Shown: piece after piece, positions 14,084-40,088 of the stretch
Layout of the letters: every line of letters begins with the position of its first letter
How positions within the stretch are numbered: the first letter of the stretch is position 1
Assembly: GCA_013433145.1 (NCBI GenBank)
Contig: CM024191.1
Span: 3,736,501 to 3,800,500, forward strand
Direction: 5' to 3'
Source of the DNA: Ascaris suum
Taxonomy: Eukaryota > Nematoda > Chromadorea > Rhabditida > Ascarididae
DNA: 64,000 nt
Notes under the pieces: generated by a model
Told to the model about the DNA's origin: nothing
What the model saw: the letters and a program-made list of their open reading frames with translations, nothing else
Databases searched by the model: none
Translations under genes and position numbers: made by a program

Positions 14084-17000
14084 TTAGGCGTTAATATTTT
14101 GCAGGAAACTCTTTCTTGAAACATCGATGAGGTTTGCTTCACGAGGGGATATTTCATAGTCATCTGTCACTGTTGCTCGGAATTTGGGAAGCTGTATCCG
14201 TCCATTGTTGGTGCCGCTGTAGGGTAGTTCCTGCAAAAGCGGCGTTTATCCTTGGATCTGTCGCGCACTAAACTCAGAATTATTGTCAAGACTGTGAAGC
14301 AAAAGCATCAAGTAGTTAGGCTTGTGCGAGTCGATGTGTGAGTGGAAAAGAAATCCGGTAAACGAAATAGATCTTACCGTGGCAACTAGTAGGTGATAAA
14401 GACCGGCTCTGTTGAAGCAGCGATGTTTCGAGCGAATCTTCAGCTATTGTGAGCAGCTCAGCGTTCCATTCCGCATAGGAAGCTTTCTTTGCGTCATCAT
14501 TATTTGGGCCGTCGTCTCTACTTATTGATGAAGAGATTTTTGGAGTTTTCGCCTACAGAAAACAGCACTTATGGTTCATTAAATTGTTGAATACCTATGC
14601 AGCTATGAGATAAACGGTAGTGGTTCGATCTCCGCAAGAAGCATCCTCGTCGTTATTTCTGTGTTACACAACAACGTTGGCATACAAAGAGCGGCGTGAA
14701 TCATTGAACAGTAACGTTTCGTTTCAGAGGTGATATAGAAAATGGACGGAGAATGGCTAGTTCACACATATTTCAGCCGATGGTACGCTGGTACCAAAGT
14801 ACGGTGGTTCCGACACATGTACTAAAATACACTGTGGCCCATTGCACTATATGGCCCTAATTCATAAGGATTGCTATCCAGAGTTCAGTGAGGAAACAAG
14901 CTAGAATTTGGTTCAGGCTCGTTGACTGGCATTAAAAGAGATCATAAAAGCCGCAGCTCATAATGTAGTCATAATTTGGTTGAAGCGATGAAGTGATTGC
15001 TGAAATGAAATTTACCGGTTTTGCGCTTACCTTGATGCTGCTGTCTGGGAGCAGTGTTAGCTTATCGTATGTGGTGCAGTTCTGTTTTGTTCGCGTTCGT
15101 GATTTCGCGGACCGGTGTTCATCAGCATCAGGTAAAAGTGGTATCATTCGTTCCTCTCGCCATCCACTCATCCTCCTTCTCCTTCAAACATCATTTAGAA
15201 GCGTCTGAAGCTCTCAAATGGTCTAATTTTTATATAAAAGGAAAGTTTGACTTTCGCAAAGAACTTTAATATCAGCTGGTATTGGCAACAACGCTAGCAC
15301 ATTTTTTCGAATATGTTTAATGGTGCCTTTGTTGGATTCTAAATGTAAACCAAATAAATCAGTGCGGACGATCCCGAAGTGGTCCCGCAAATTCGCCGAT
15401 AGTTGCACGTGAAACGCTGATCGCTCCTTTGGGAATAATCGTTCGATATCGGAACAGTGGGTGGGTCGAGGAGGAGACAATAATTTATGTATGATTACAC
15501 TCATACCTATATCGTTGCTGCAATGCGCTTCGAGATCTCCAATGAAAACAGTGATACTGTCGAAGTGAGATCCGGAAAACGAGAATATAATGGAACAAAA
15601 AGGGGGAGCACGTGATAAAAATTCATGCTCGTTCGAGTCGGATTTTGTTTTTCTCGAAGCTTCAATTAAGTAACTCTGGAAATTTTCTTTCGTGTTCTCA
15701 AGGCGATCATCTGCTTACCGAGAAAAAACAATCCCACGATTTATCAACATAAATGAATTTCGTGAAAAATACGCCCTCAAGGATGGTTCGGTATTTGCGA
15801 GGTACAAATACATCCCTTCTACTCGTTTAATTTTAAAAAGTTTCATGAAATGAAGACTTAAAGTCTGAAATTCCGAAACGAACCGATTCTGAGGGGTTTG
15901 AATTTTATTAGTGGGTCGTCGAAGTTCCCGAGAAAAGGTGTTTTTTTTTTCAGCTAGCTGATATAAAAATCCAAATTTTGATCATTTATCTGCTTCGTTG
16001 AGTGCCATCTGCTAAACGAGAGATACCTTTTTAGCTAGAGCTCTGCGTCAAAAGTGGTACTTCTTCGTATGCACTGATCTCACCCCTTCTTTAGGTCCCG
16101 CTAAGGTGCTTAGAAAATGCTGAGTAGTTATGACTTTTCAGTTGTCTTATGAAGAGAACGCGGTGAGAATTGATTGATGATTATATCAATTTGTAGTTTC
16201 GTTAATGCGTATTGTACTCTCGTCACTTTCACGTGAGTGAATATCAAACTCAGCCTTAATCACGATTCAGAAGCAAATCACCGTTCCTTGGTGGGAGTTC
16301 TTTATAATTCTGTAATATTTGTGCATTTTTCATTTCCATGTCGATAAGTATGACTCTCCAAGAGGTTTGTTGAGCTCTCATTTTTACTCGACTATCGATG
16401 CTAAGAATGGCATTTTCTAGCATAAAAAACCTAACTCATCAATCTATCATATTCGAAAATATTTCCTGAATAGGTCTGCGATGCAGGGCTTATTATTTTC
16501 GAATCAGAAAGTTTGAAGGATGGAGTGATCTCTTGTTCAATAGGTAAAACAAGGCAGTTCTAAAGTGGACATGCAAATTACTTGTACTTCTTGACCACGT
16601 TAGAGCTGAGTGACCTACTCCTGCCTCGCTTCTTTCTTCTTTGCGATTTCGAACAGCTTGCCAGTGACAGCGCTCGTCGCCTTTGTCGCTGGAAAATTTT
16701 TGTGAAAATGACCAACTTATGCTGGCTATGTTCATAAGAAGCAGCAAGAAAAGGTATGAAGAGGAAATATAGGATCTGCTAGTTGGGACGTAGTTCCAAC
16801 ATTTGGCGGTCTTCTGGGGATTGAGCCAAAGGCTATTGGAATTAGCAAAAGGTAGTTTTCATACCTGAAGTCATTCTATATTTCCTTAGTTAAGCATCAA
16901 ACAGGTGCACGTTACAGTTTTGGCGAACAAAATCCAGGAAGAATTTGGAATTCTTCATCGGATTGCCTTGAAATTAATATGAGCTCAACCCAGAAACACC

Positions 17001-17655
17001 TGATTTTTATTTACGGCCTTAAAAACTCGAATGGAGTTTAATGTGGGATTTCGTTCTAGTATCAAAATTGTGGAAACAGACTGCATGAAAAGCCTTCGAA
17101 AATATGCAGCAGAATCGTCTTTTCTTTACGGTATCGCCATCAAAAATAGTGAAGTGATGGACGTCTCTTACCTTCTTCCGCATCACCACAAATTTATATA
17201 AAAGTGATCCCACTTGGATAATACAAAAGATTAATATCATAATGAGAAGCACAACAATAGTTGTGTGCAACGCTGATACAGCGTCGTTGAGGCTTCGCCA
17301 TTCAGTTCTAGTTACTGGGAAATCTCTCGACACCTGAAATTCATGCTTCAAAGGAATCGAGATATCTGTACTTATTGGCATAGTGTCTCAATGATGCAAT
17401 CGGACGATGCGGTTCGGTGCTGCTCGGTCACTGCTTACGACCCAACCTTATGATCACCTAAGTTGCACCCTGGTGAAAAAAACTCAGGGCTTAATTTTGC
17501 TCGAAGAAGTTGAGCCTACAGAAATAATGAGTGGCCTTTTCGCGATGTTGTCTGTTATTGCTGACTCCCGAAAAATTTGTATAGGGACAGTGAATCTTGG
17601 GACCCCTAAAGTCGTTCGGAGACCCCTTGGCTTCGATAACCCATATTTAGAGGAT
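14084..17655 (-). CDS. Unrecognised single-pass membrane protein with Ser-rich cytoplasmic tail (multi-exon, 5' incomplete)
   Basis: No family is recognised. Minus-strand exons with good splice sites, in coding order: 17655-17520 (ectodomain-like, FTVPIQIFRESAITDN); 17333-17172 (TEWRSLND, then the membrane span TTIVVLLIMILIFCIIQVGS, then KFVVMRKK, donor GTAAGA); 15675-15507 (YLIEASRKTKSDSNEHEF, ITVFIGDLEAHCSNDI); about 15170-15031 (ERMIPLLPDADEHR, donor GTAAGC); 14552-14378 (AKTPKISSSISRDDGPNN, donor GTAAGA); 14230-14084 (LPYSGTNNGRIQLPKF, stop TAA). The first three join in phase. The last junction is one base out of phase, and the acceptor of the fourth exon is unclear, so a small exon, an assembly indel or a wrong boundary remains. 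A basic segment at 16688-16582 has an acceptor but does not keep phase. Basic residues after the span put the tail inside the cell. The start lies further right, possibly near 26 kb. Confidence 0.6.
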
Positions 17656-20600
17656 CTGAAAACCGTTAACACTAATTAGGAGATTTGTAAAGTTTGGGAT
17701 ATCTGAATGCATTGGGGAATTTGTAACACTACACTCACAGAGTTGCGCTGTTGTAGAGGAAATATGGCAGTTTGCCCAGTGTGCTAATCTTTTTTTTTGG
17801 TGTTTAATCGATCTAATTCTGTAACATTGACGTCGAGTAACATTTCGGTGTTCGCAAAGGAAGTCCACCCACTAATTATTAGGGATAGTGGAAACAAAGG
17901 AAAAACCCGAATTAAAGAATACTACGAAACAGTTGAGAGGAAGCTGGCTACAAGAGTCATGAGGCGAAACTTAAATAAGAATGTTATGGGTCTGCTAATA
18001 AGCTTGGAAGACTTAACCCACCAAATCATTTTATTGTAGAGTAGAACCCCAGTAGAAAGGCAATAAATGACGCGAAACGTTGCACTGATTTTCGATGAGA
18101 TGTCAGTTCAGATGCATTTCTTAGTTATCTCTAAGGGATGCTGATCTGCTCTTTATACAATGAAAAGAGTATCATGATACTGGAAAAAAAGAACGTGTAT
18201 GTTGCAACGATATGGAAAACTATATAAGAGGATTATCCAAAAAGTAATTAACCGCAGCACTTGTCTGGTACATGGAAAGAGGAAATATGAGCATAATGAG
18301 AGGTTAAAATTGAAATGTAGTTTGAGGCAAATTAAATTGCCTTAAACAATTTAGATCAGCTAAAATGAGTCCTCAAGTTTCGTAAAAAATGCTAAGCAGT
18401 CACTTTATTCAATAAATAAACGATCTTCAAACAGAGAATGAAGAATGCAAATATTGCAGTCCCATTGGTTAACTACTGCACTGACTGCAAGGATTACCTA
18501 AAGTTGCTGGGGATATAGCTACCCAAAGCCTGCATCCCAGTAGTAATTTAGTCAGTCCAACGCTAGAATGTATACGGATTACTAGGCTGCGATTCAGTAC
18601 GAGATATCACTATAGAGCTAACACAGTAGGACTACTTGAACAAGGAGCAAAAAGTAATGAAGACGAATAGTTCATCCTTAGCAGATCGGGAATTACTAGC
18701 AGCTACTTTTCAACCTCATGTGGTAAGTAACAAATTAAGCATTATTGCACAGTTAATGCCTCAGCTGGAAGTACCTTGGAATACCAAGCAAAGGTTTAAA
18801 GAATCCATGTCTTTGTGCAGTGGCTGCTTGGTTATATATCTTTACTTTTTACCTCTCAGGAGTAAATAGCGAGGAAGAGTTGTCATCATAAAGCTCGCAG
18901 GAATTTAGGCCGCTCGAATATGAAGCAATGGGTCTGAGGGATTTATTACCTATCTGCAGCACCTCACGACATGCCAACCGTTACTTTTTAGTCTTGCGTA
19001 ATGATCAACGTGAAAGACGATTCATTATGAAGTTACTATGCTTTAAAATGTAAGAAATCATTCATCTATGCACAATAGCTCCGAATTATGGAGTTTCTAG
19101 AAGTCCGAGTATCTCGAATGACTTTCGGAGGCCACCGAAGTTCGCAGCTTCCAATGACAACACTACTGTCTGAAGGGGCGACCGCGATGACTGGCTAAAC
19201 TATGTGAGACCCTCTCTGAAAAGAAGATTTAAGCTGAAATTCAAACAAACAACTAAAATTTTTCAATATCTATGAAAGTGGGATGAGTACCAACTAGTTA
19301 GCAATGATGTGAAATGCTATGCAAAACTTGTCGAGGAAAAAAAAATAGTGGCAAAGCATCAACATCGCTATTGCTGATAGTGAGAGAAATATTAGAATGC
19401 TGAAGGTAAGATTTTAAACTAAAGAACAACTTAGCCAATGAAAGGAAGGTGACAGAACAAGAAAAGAATATTGAGGAAGAAATTCGGCTGAAAACTGAGC
19501 ATCGTTATTGTAAACAAGATCAAGTTGTATTGCTTTTCAACGCATTTAAAACGCATTCGAAAACAATGATGGAAATTTAAACGAACCATCAACGAAGATG
19601 TGTCTGAGGCAACACAGTCGAATGCAGATGAACAAATGCAATCTCGAGGGATTGTTTCGCTTCTTTAGCATCATCTTTCCGATATATCAACGTCGGCGAA
19701 CAAGAGCAAACAAAATTAATCTACAAATCGATCAAGTGCAATTTCCAATTTTTTTTCCATTCGATTCGATAGTCGCACTGATTATATTTGTTGAATATGC
19801 GCTGTTGATGATTTAATCCAATGAATTGAAATTACAGTTCAAAAAATTTCAGAGATATTTTAGTTTCACTGTGGCGGAATTTTGAGAAGCTTTGCTTTCA
19901 TTGCTTTATTGATAGCGTCATGCTGATTTTTCTATTGAGAGACTTTTTCAGCGAATATAAATTACGAGCGTTTTTTTTTTTGGTGGACAATGAAAAGTGT
20001 AATAGTCAATTTATAGTGGTAACAACAAAATTGTGATAAACAATGATAAGCAAATGTGAACAGTGATTACTAATATGAAAAAAAAATCGAACAAATAGCT
20101 TCAACATCAAATTTCATTCGCATAAAAATAATGCATGCAAGCATTGTTAAATTTAGCAGAAAATGTACCCAAAATGATACCAAACGAGCGATTATTTCCT
20201 CATACTTCAAAAAAAATCCTATGATAACCTATAAGAAGAATAACTACAAAACCGTTAATCACCCTATAACGGTATTTGCTTTCAAGGAATTTACATGTGG
20301 CAAATTCACCGCTTAAATAATAATATTACGAGCGCTCTAATTTCATTTCTTTAAATTTCTTCATTCAATCATCCATTATAAAAGTACATTTGACGACTAA
20401 ATAATTGCAACAATTTGTTCATAGATGAGTGAATGCGCAAATTGGTTATTTTGATATTAAATTAACATCCGCTTGACCGGTTGTCGTAACAATATCGCCA
20501 CCTGTTAACCTGTCTTAAAATAAACAACTTGTCAATACGTTCACGTACGTATTATAACAGCTAAATACGATGAGACACCATCGTCTCTCTGTTGTAAAGA

Positions 20601-23600
20601 ATAAAGAATAATTTCGAAGCTATTTTTTAATATTTTTGTCAGTAGCGAAGCCTGTTAAAAACGGTCAGCGTTGAGAGGCGCATGAGGTCAAAACTAAAAC
20701 ATACCTTTAATTTTGTACAGTTTCATTTAGCATCTGAGTAAGCGATGGACCGAGTCGCCTAGAATTAAATAACCGGATATGCAGCATTAGCTAACAGCAC
20801 ATAGATTTTGCACAATTAAATCATCTGGCTAATACAGTATCGAGCCAAAATTAGGCTGTCGTATTGAGTGGCCTAGAGATTGTATACATTAAAACTCATT
20901 TTATGAGCCGTTTATGAATCATGAATTCTAATTATTTGTGAGAATAGGCCTTAGCAAATGAAAATTTGCGTGATTTGCATAAATGCAGCCTATTTTAAAT
21001 TAAAGCGATGGAAAACGTTGAAGAAATATGTGAGTGTGCATTCGGGGAATCTGTAGCAGCTATTCAAAATGCAGCTAAGCTGATGCAAACCTCACGAGAA
21101 GAAGCCTATTCGTTTGTTGTCTAACATATATCATTATTCATTTTATTCAATTTTTATTCAGTAAATAAACATCACCATCATAGAGATTTCTAAAAAGTGA
21201 TGTGCATTGCTTTTTGCCTAGATTATAAAGAAATTGGGAAATTGCTCATGTGAGAGGCCTGAGTCACACGATGCCGATGAATAAGCGGGAAGCTGGGCAC
21301 ATGTTTGTCATTCAAGCACCTATGCTTACCACTTAAATGTATCTCCTTTGCCTTTTAAACAAGATTCATTGATGCTGAAAAATTGCAAACAAAATTTAGC
21401 ACGTTGAAGTCGTGAAAAAAAAAACACTTAACAAAGCCGACGGACGTATTATTGAAAATTGCAGCCTCGGATCTCAGTTACATTAAAAGTTCGCTGAAAT
21501 TAATCAGCACAAAAATCTGACAATGTAAAAGGGCGCGAAAGGCATAATATATAAAAAATAATAATCTGCAAAAGAAAAGAGGTGGTTTCATAGAGAAATT
21601 CTACTCCCAGGAATGTGACTCTACCTTTCAGAGTTTATGTTTATATGCGCATAAAAATGTTTATCTCTTTATTTAGTCTGCAGTTTCAAGCAAGGTTCAC
21701 TGAAGTTAGGGTCGTGAAATTTGATGGATATATTCTATACCACTAGGCGAACGTCTATTCGTAATTTCTCTTCGATTTATCAAAGTGTGTTACAAGTGCT
21801 TAATGATGCTATACAACTGCAAGTTAGATCTGCTCTCCAACTCGTTTGTTGTGGCAAAAAAAAAGACTATTTGCTCGAAATTTGAAGCAAGAGAGTTTCG
21901 CATAAGAATGGGTTTTTAGAGCTTATATTTTTTTCTAACATGTGGTGTGATAAACTAAAAAGTGGCAACGTCCTTCGCTAAACGCATCAGCACATATCAT
22001 GTCATGTCTTCTCCCCCTCTCCATCTTCCTTGGCAGCATTTCCGGTTGTTTATTTAAGTAAGTAAGTATGCTAATACCTGAAGTATATTGATAATAGTCC
22101 TGGCAGTCATTTTAAAATGACTTGAGTGAAGCACTTTTCAGCGATAGGCCTTCCGTCGGGTAATGTTTGTGTTAGGACAGGATTTTGGCGCCGAAGGAAC
22201 TTGAAAGAATGAAAGCTTGAAAACGTAATTAACGTACAATCATATTTGATCAACATCCCCCTCTTTCTTCGATGATCAACAGCGATGCGAAAACCGACTA
22301 AAAGACACGATTGAAAGCAACTCTTCGAGCGACACGTGGAGTAGCTAACATATTAGTGGCGTCGTAAGCAAGGTTAAGGATGCGTCATGCTTTACGCATG
22401 ACGATATCACAAGTAGTCAGCCATGACCATTTCATCGCTCATTCACAGCTATTTTTTGCCTGAGAAGTAAAAAAAATTTTACACACAGACTGTGAGACAC
22501 GAACTAAGGATCCATGAGAGTTCGTTCGGAACCGAGACACTGAGTTGTAGAGTTAGTGCTGTGGCATTACACTGTACAAATTAAGCGGGCTAAACATGAA
22601 TAAACGCTGAGTTTATATAGCTGCTTATCATTTTATCTGATCTGAAAACTTCCCTTCAGAGAAATGAAGTTTGAACACTTTCTGAAGTCATTCCTCATTC
22701 TCAGCTATTCTTAAGCATTTAGGAAGTTATACAAGCAAAGCCATGTGTTTAAGGACTAGTATGTGGTACTTAGCATGTTATACGTTTATCGACTTGCTGT
22801 TGACATCGTTATAATGTCATCTTGCGTTGAACTAACATTTCAATGCTTTCAATGAAAATCACATCAACCTCAGGCTCATTGAGCGGGAACATCTCATAGA
22901 GTATGCTTACTGGTTAATTCAGAGACATGCTGATTTGTTAAAAAAGTACTTTTCTTTGAAAGTTTATAAAATAGTACAAATGGCACTCATCTCCAATTAT
23001 TTTCCACATTCAAGTTGTCCAATCCTATTGCACTCTTATTTCAAACTACCCTAAGTGATCACGCAAATCTACCTTGAAAACGGTGATTTTGATCCTTACG
23101 AACATTCCATTTAACTAGGCAAGTTTTTTTATGAAACAATATTGGAAACAAAATGGGAATTTATTTACCTTAGTCGGTGAAGGGTTCATTTCACTTCTAT
23201 TCCATCATATGTGTCCTATAAATTGTACTTCTCGTCTGCCACAGTGTCTTCACGATAGCATTATGCGAGCACTCTTTTGAATGATACGACCTTATCGTTT
23301 TGTCAAATGATGCTGCACTTTTTGGTTTTTTAATGATTTTCTTCGCAAATAACGTAGCAGCCATCACAGTTACGTCCGTAGCAATGAGTCATCAGCACGC
23401 TGCCCTATTTAACGGCAATAGCCATCTTTTAGCAGTGACAAAACTATAAGATCTATTCGCTGATAGGCGTCACAAAGGCCTCGATGGCGCTTACCTCAAG
23501 CGTTGTTCTTTTCGTTTATTTAAATGCTAGCTTTGAATACGTCGCGCATACGCACAATTCTCATCGCGCTCAGGTAACGCAATGCAAAGCTGAACAAATA

Positions 23601-25500
23601 ACAAGTAATGGGTAGTGATCGGTATATGTTTGAAGAGAGAATAAGGTTCACATCCGGTCGGATGATGCCATGGTCGGCGAGGTTAAGCGTAGTCAACAAG
23701 TGAAACATTGCTGCATTGCGTATGGATCGCCGGTGTAACGACGTCCTTGTCGATTGTAGAGATATAAATAGAGTAATGACAGATATAGAAGAGTTGAAAT
23801 AATTAGCAATTTCTTTTTTTTCATCAGCAATTACATTAGCGTATCAAGCGTGATATACAGCAACACTTATATGAATTGATAAATGCTCATAACAGCAACT
23901 TGCTATCGCCCATTCATAACAGTCAACAAACGCCTTTTAGGAATTTTCGTTTTAGTGATTTTTTTAATTAATTTTCTCAGATATGAAACGAATATTCTAT
24001 GCGATTTGCGTATAGTTGTCAAACGGTTGACGTCTATTATGAGATTACTCAAAATTTGTTTGTGAATTTTTTTGGCGTAAACAACTTTGGAAACGACTTT
24101 TAGTGATGCAGTGCTTTTAAAAAAAATCCCATTAAACGGAAGATGATTTTCCAGATTTCTTTAAAAATTGCGATTTATTGGATGAATATTTTCCGGAATA
24201 TACTGAGTTTTCTATTTTTTCTGCTCTATTTTATCTATGAGAGTGGAAAATTAGAATAAAGATCAACTACGATAATGTTAAATGCTAGTGCGTCAAAAAA
24301 TGTGACGTCATCGACGTGTTTTCTGATACAGTGCGTATCAACTGGACTAAATATGATAGCTAAAAGATAAGGATGGAAATGCGATGAATATTTTGCACGT
24401 AGTGTTCGCACTCTGACTTCTAGTTGAGTTGAATGATTGTGAATCTGCCGATATCTTCCTTAAGTATTTCAAATGGTACCTTAGGTATAGAGTACAGTTT
24501 GGTCTGTTTTTTATTTAGCTTATCCTAGATGACAATTTATTGTGTAAATTCGAAATTCCGTGATTCTTGTTTTGTGATGTCATTAGATGCAATTATATTC
24601 ACCATGCTAGCATCCCTAAATCCATCTTTCATTTCGCTATTTTCCTAGCCTCTCAAACCTCTGCAAAAAGCATTCCACTCGACCTCTATTACTACTATAG
24701 AAATTTCCTCAACGATATTGAGCAAATTTGTCATTTACCTATTACGCTGAGGATACTAAATGCCTATATTGTTACACATATTTAATAGTGTCTAGCTATC
24801 CTATGTGTTGAACGTGCTCGAATTGTTGAGCGGCCAATCTCGATCATCGGAACGTGACGTTCAGTTCCATCATTCAACAGCGATGTCATGGAAGCATAGT
24901 TTCTGTTCCGCTAAAAGTTGAGCTATTGAATTAGCCATATTTGAAGCGCAAACTAAAAACCGTCGTTTGCAGTGAAAAAATTTTACTCAACGAAGAAATT
25001 TTGAAATTGGAGTTTATCGCTTCGTTCGAAGGAAGTGCGCCATTAAACAATGATTGCAACACTCGCATTACTTCAGCTGTTCGCCTCGTCTAAACAAGGT
25101 TAGTAAAACTTTTGCAATTTATTCGTCGCAAGATGTCTGCTCCCTACCTTCATTTTTCTGATTTATCGTTTTCCCTAATGAGCTGGCATGTTTTAAAAAG
25201 CCGAATCCGAAAGGTGTGAAGACAGCTTGTAAAGTGATAGATGCATCCGAAATACTTGCTGGTGATGCGCTCATATAGCTATTGACCCAATGGATGTGCT
25301 ACAATAGCCAATAGATTTGTTCTTTTAGTGTTGGATTCTTTTTATTCAGGAGGAGGTAGGAAATGGCAAAAATAAAGCGGCAATAAATGAATAAACTGCA
25401 GAATTTGAAAAAGTATTTTGTGATGAAATGATAAATAAATAAACATGATCGATTAAAGAAAATAACGATATGGATTATGATAAGCCTCAAACAATGCTGT
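17656..25500. other. Gene-poor AT-rich stretch, probably a long minus-strand intron or intergenic DNA
   Basis: Nearly 8 kb with no exon I can support on either strand. Open frames rarely exceed 80 codons and show no family motif. No long simple repeat, terminal inverted repeat or transposase signature was noticed. If the exon candidates at 25.5-26.1 kb belong to the membrane-protein gene at 14.1-17.7 kb, this whole stretch is one intron of that gene. Confidence 0.4.
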
Positions 25501-25509
25501 TGTGATGAT

Positions 25510-26055
25510 AACACTGTCATCGGTGTTTGCGAGTTCGATATTATGGTGTGGTAGCATCGTTTCTTCTACATCACTAGTTTTGCGTGGCTCGAAAGAGAAA
25601 TTGACCGTATCGACATGGAAATATTGGGCGAGGAAGTGGTGTGCATTTCGATGCAATCCGTCGGCGCATAAAAACCATGAGCGAATATAACCTGTAACCA
25701 AAGTGATTGGGCATGATATGAAACTAAAATAGGATTCAGTTATTTCTGTGAATCAGGTGCAATCAGCGAATACATGAGTAGCTGAATGGTCAGATCTCTC
25801 TCATTTAATGAGGTTTCAGCTTAAAATGCAGTCGGCTTACATATTAGGACTGGAAGAAATTTGAAAAACGTAAATGCACTTATTGTCGTGAATTAATTCC
25901 AGTTCAAGTACTTGCCCAAGGACAACTTGAGGATCAATGTAAAGTGGACGTGGGCACGTTGAGCACGGTGGACACCGATTTTGGATGGGTGAACGCAATT
26001 TACGACGTCGGACAAGGCATTGTTGTCGGACTACAGTCTTCTTTGAGCACAGCGT
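25510..26055 (-). CDS. Candidate minus-strand exons of an extracellular domain
   Basis: Two open minus-strand segments have splice-like borders. One starts at 25691 after GGTTACAG. It includes IRSWFLCADGLHRNAHHFLA and FSFEPRKTSDVEE and stays open to about 25510. The other starts near 26052 after CATTCAAG and is Cys-rich (CPPCSTCPRPLYIDPQVVLG). It ends at AAT AT before GTAAGC, near 25840. Their phases do not join directly, so either an exon between them is missing or one is wrong. The Cys-rich content and orientation would suit the ectodomain of the minus-strand membrane protein at 14.1-17.7 kb, but nothing proves the link. No family recognised. Confidence 0.3.
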
Positions 26056-26099
26056 ACTTGAATGTAAGATTTTAAGCTCATTCCTCATAGCCAGAGATG

Positions 26100-28140
26100 T
26101 CCTCTGGCAAAATTAATATCCGATATGGCCGATAAGAGAAGGCAAGATAACAGAAAAAAAATTGGTTTCCGAAGTGGTCAGTTGAATTACACAATTGTAG
26201 TGTGACAAAAATAGGTAAGTTGCAGTGAATTATGGTTTAAGTGAAAGTTTTGTTGGCAAACGGCGCACCTTGTACATATATTTGTCTTTGGTTGAGCAGG
26301 GCTAGCTGATGCCATCATATTCCTGTCCCGTTTTATGCACGAGTGGACAAGAGGTTGGGATGGGTACTGGATGCCACCAAGGTAGAACGGGAATGCTTCG
26401 CGCAGCATCTTTATTTTTCACCTGTAGGTACGGAGCGCCCTCATATTCTTTTTGAACAGGAATCAAGGGAAATGGATTTCGCCGAACAAGTCTTACAACG
26501 AAGTGTTCCCAAAAATATATGTGGAACTTTTATTTTATAAGATATTGTCATGAATAGGAAGTTTCAGATGAACTTATCAAAACAGCGCCATATTCACGAT
26601 GTGGGTGCAAGAAGAGAATCCTTCCCAAATAAATTGCACTTTCTTCTATATCAACCTTTTACGGAATTCTGAAACCCTAAATTTCTTTCTACTTAGTGCT
26701 ATCAAACATGTAGAGTGATTCATTCGAAAGTACAATATGCCTAGGACGCACGATGAGAAAGCAATGATCTATTCTGATGCTATCGCTCTCTTGTCGTACG
26801 TTATAAACATGCTGCACTTTTTACGAAATGATTCCGCCTGTGTGACTCCAAAGTGAGAAGAAAAAAAAGATTACTTCTGGAGACAGTACAGGAAAGGAAA
26901 GACAGGAAGGAAACGTGTGTGAATCTTTTCTAGGGCTGCGCGGTTGCTTGTTTCATCAGCATATGCTACTTCATCTTTTGAAAGAAAAAGCTTCCTTCAT
27001 CAGTGCCCAAGATATTTAAAAATCATAAAATAAAAAAAAAAATTGAGAAAACGTCATTTTTTGTGACATCGATGAGGTATGGATAAATGTTTCTGAGAGC
27101 GTTCAAAGATATATCGGCATTTTTATGGAATTTTCCAGTCCTTAAGAGAAGTATCACTGCTAAACATTAAGCGCTTCGGTGATTGCATTTTCCGATTTAT
27201 AGAGGTGAAAATCAAAAATTCGCACAGTAACCTATTTCGATAACATAGAAATGGAATGTTTAGCGCAGGAGATTCGTTCAACTTAACACATTCAACAACC
27301 AAAAAAAAAAAAAAATCAAAGAAAATGCTGTTTTATATGCCATCCTCCAAAAATGGCATCCGAGATCCGGAAAATCGCCTCTCCTTGATAATGGTCTGTG
27401 TTAATTGTCAAATCGTCGCCATAATTATACAGTCCCAATCTTTGTCTTCTATTTAGAAACAGTGAGGTAATAGGCGATTACGACCGAAATTCCTCTAAAG
27501 CGCTTCGATTTTATGAAATCTAACAATTAACTTCTCTAGAAAAATACATTTTCTTTAAAAATTCATTCGAATACTTTTAATGAAAATCTTAAAACGAATG
27601 AGGATATTGAAGAACATTGCAAAGAGTTCATTCATCGATTGCAAAATGTTCTAGAAATGTCGCATTGCCGAAATGTTAATTACTCTTCTATCCAGATTTA
27701 TGTGAAGAGATCTTCATGAAACCATAATGTTATGATTGTTGCGTTTGTAGATTTTTAATTATTGCAAATATTTCGCATATTATTTGGTTAACTTCATGAC
27801 GTCATTTTTGCAATAAATTGAAATAAAGTAAAAGAAAACTAGAAGTCGTATAAAGTAAAGTAGAGTAGAGCAAAATGAAAACAAGTAAAAGTGAAGGGAC
27901 GTAGAGTAAAAGTGGATTGTTGTGATCTTTCTCATGTCCATTATGACATCGGATTAAATTCTCAGTTGCCGTCTGTGTTTGTATTTAGTGAATTGCATTT
28001 TGAGGCGTTTTATTGATTCGTTTAGTTGGCATTATGTTGAAAGTTTTGATAAGGTCTCTATGAGCATTGCGCCCTGAAATTGCGAACATTATAGGTGTAC
28101 TAGCAGATTGCCGAAAATGCATATGAAAAAAACTTTGCAG
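26100..28140. other. Non-coding stretch upstream of prominin exons
   Basis: No convincing exon. It contains a poly-A run near 27300 and a purine-rich region at about 27826-27917 built from degenerate GTAAA/GTAGA units. Upstream exons of prominin, including its signal-peptide exon, should lie here or further left but could not be picked out. Confidence 0.4.

Positions 28141-40088
<11,948 letters not shown>

Noticed and set aside
14993..15208. A plus-strand frame with a signal-peptide-like start (MKFTGFALTLMLLSGSS)
   Set aside because: The minus strand has a strong donor here and fits neighbouring minus exons; no plus-strand exon joins to it.
16582..16688. A very basic Arg/Lys/Ser segment with acceptor TTTTCCAG on the minus strand
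   Set aside because: Including it between the membrane-span exon and the exon at 15675 breaks phase, while skipping it keeps phase. It could still be an alternative exon.
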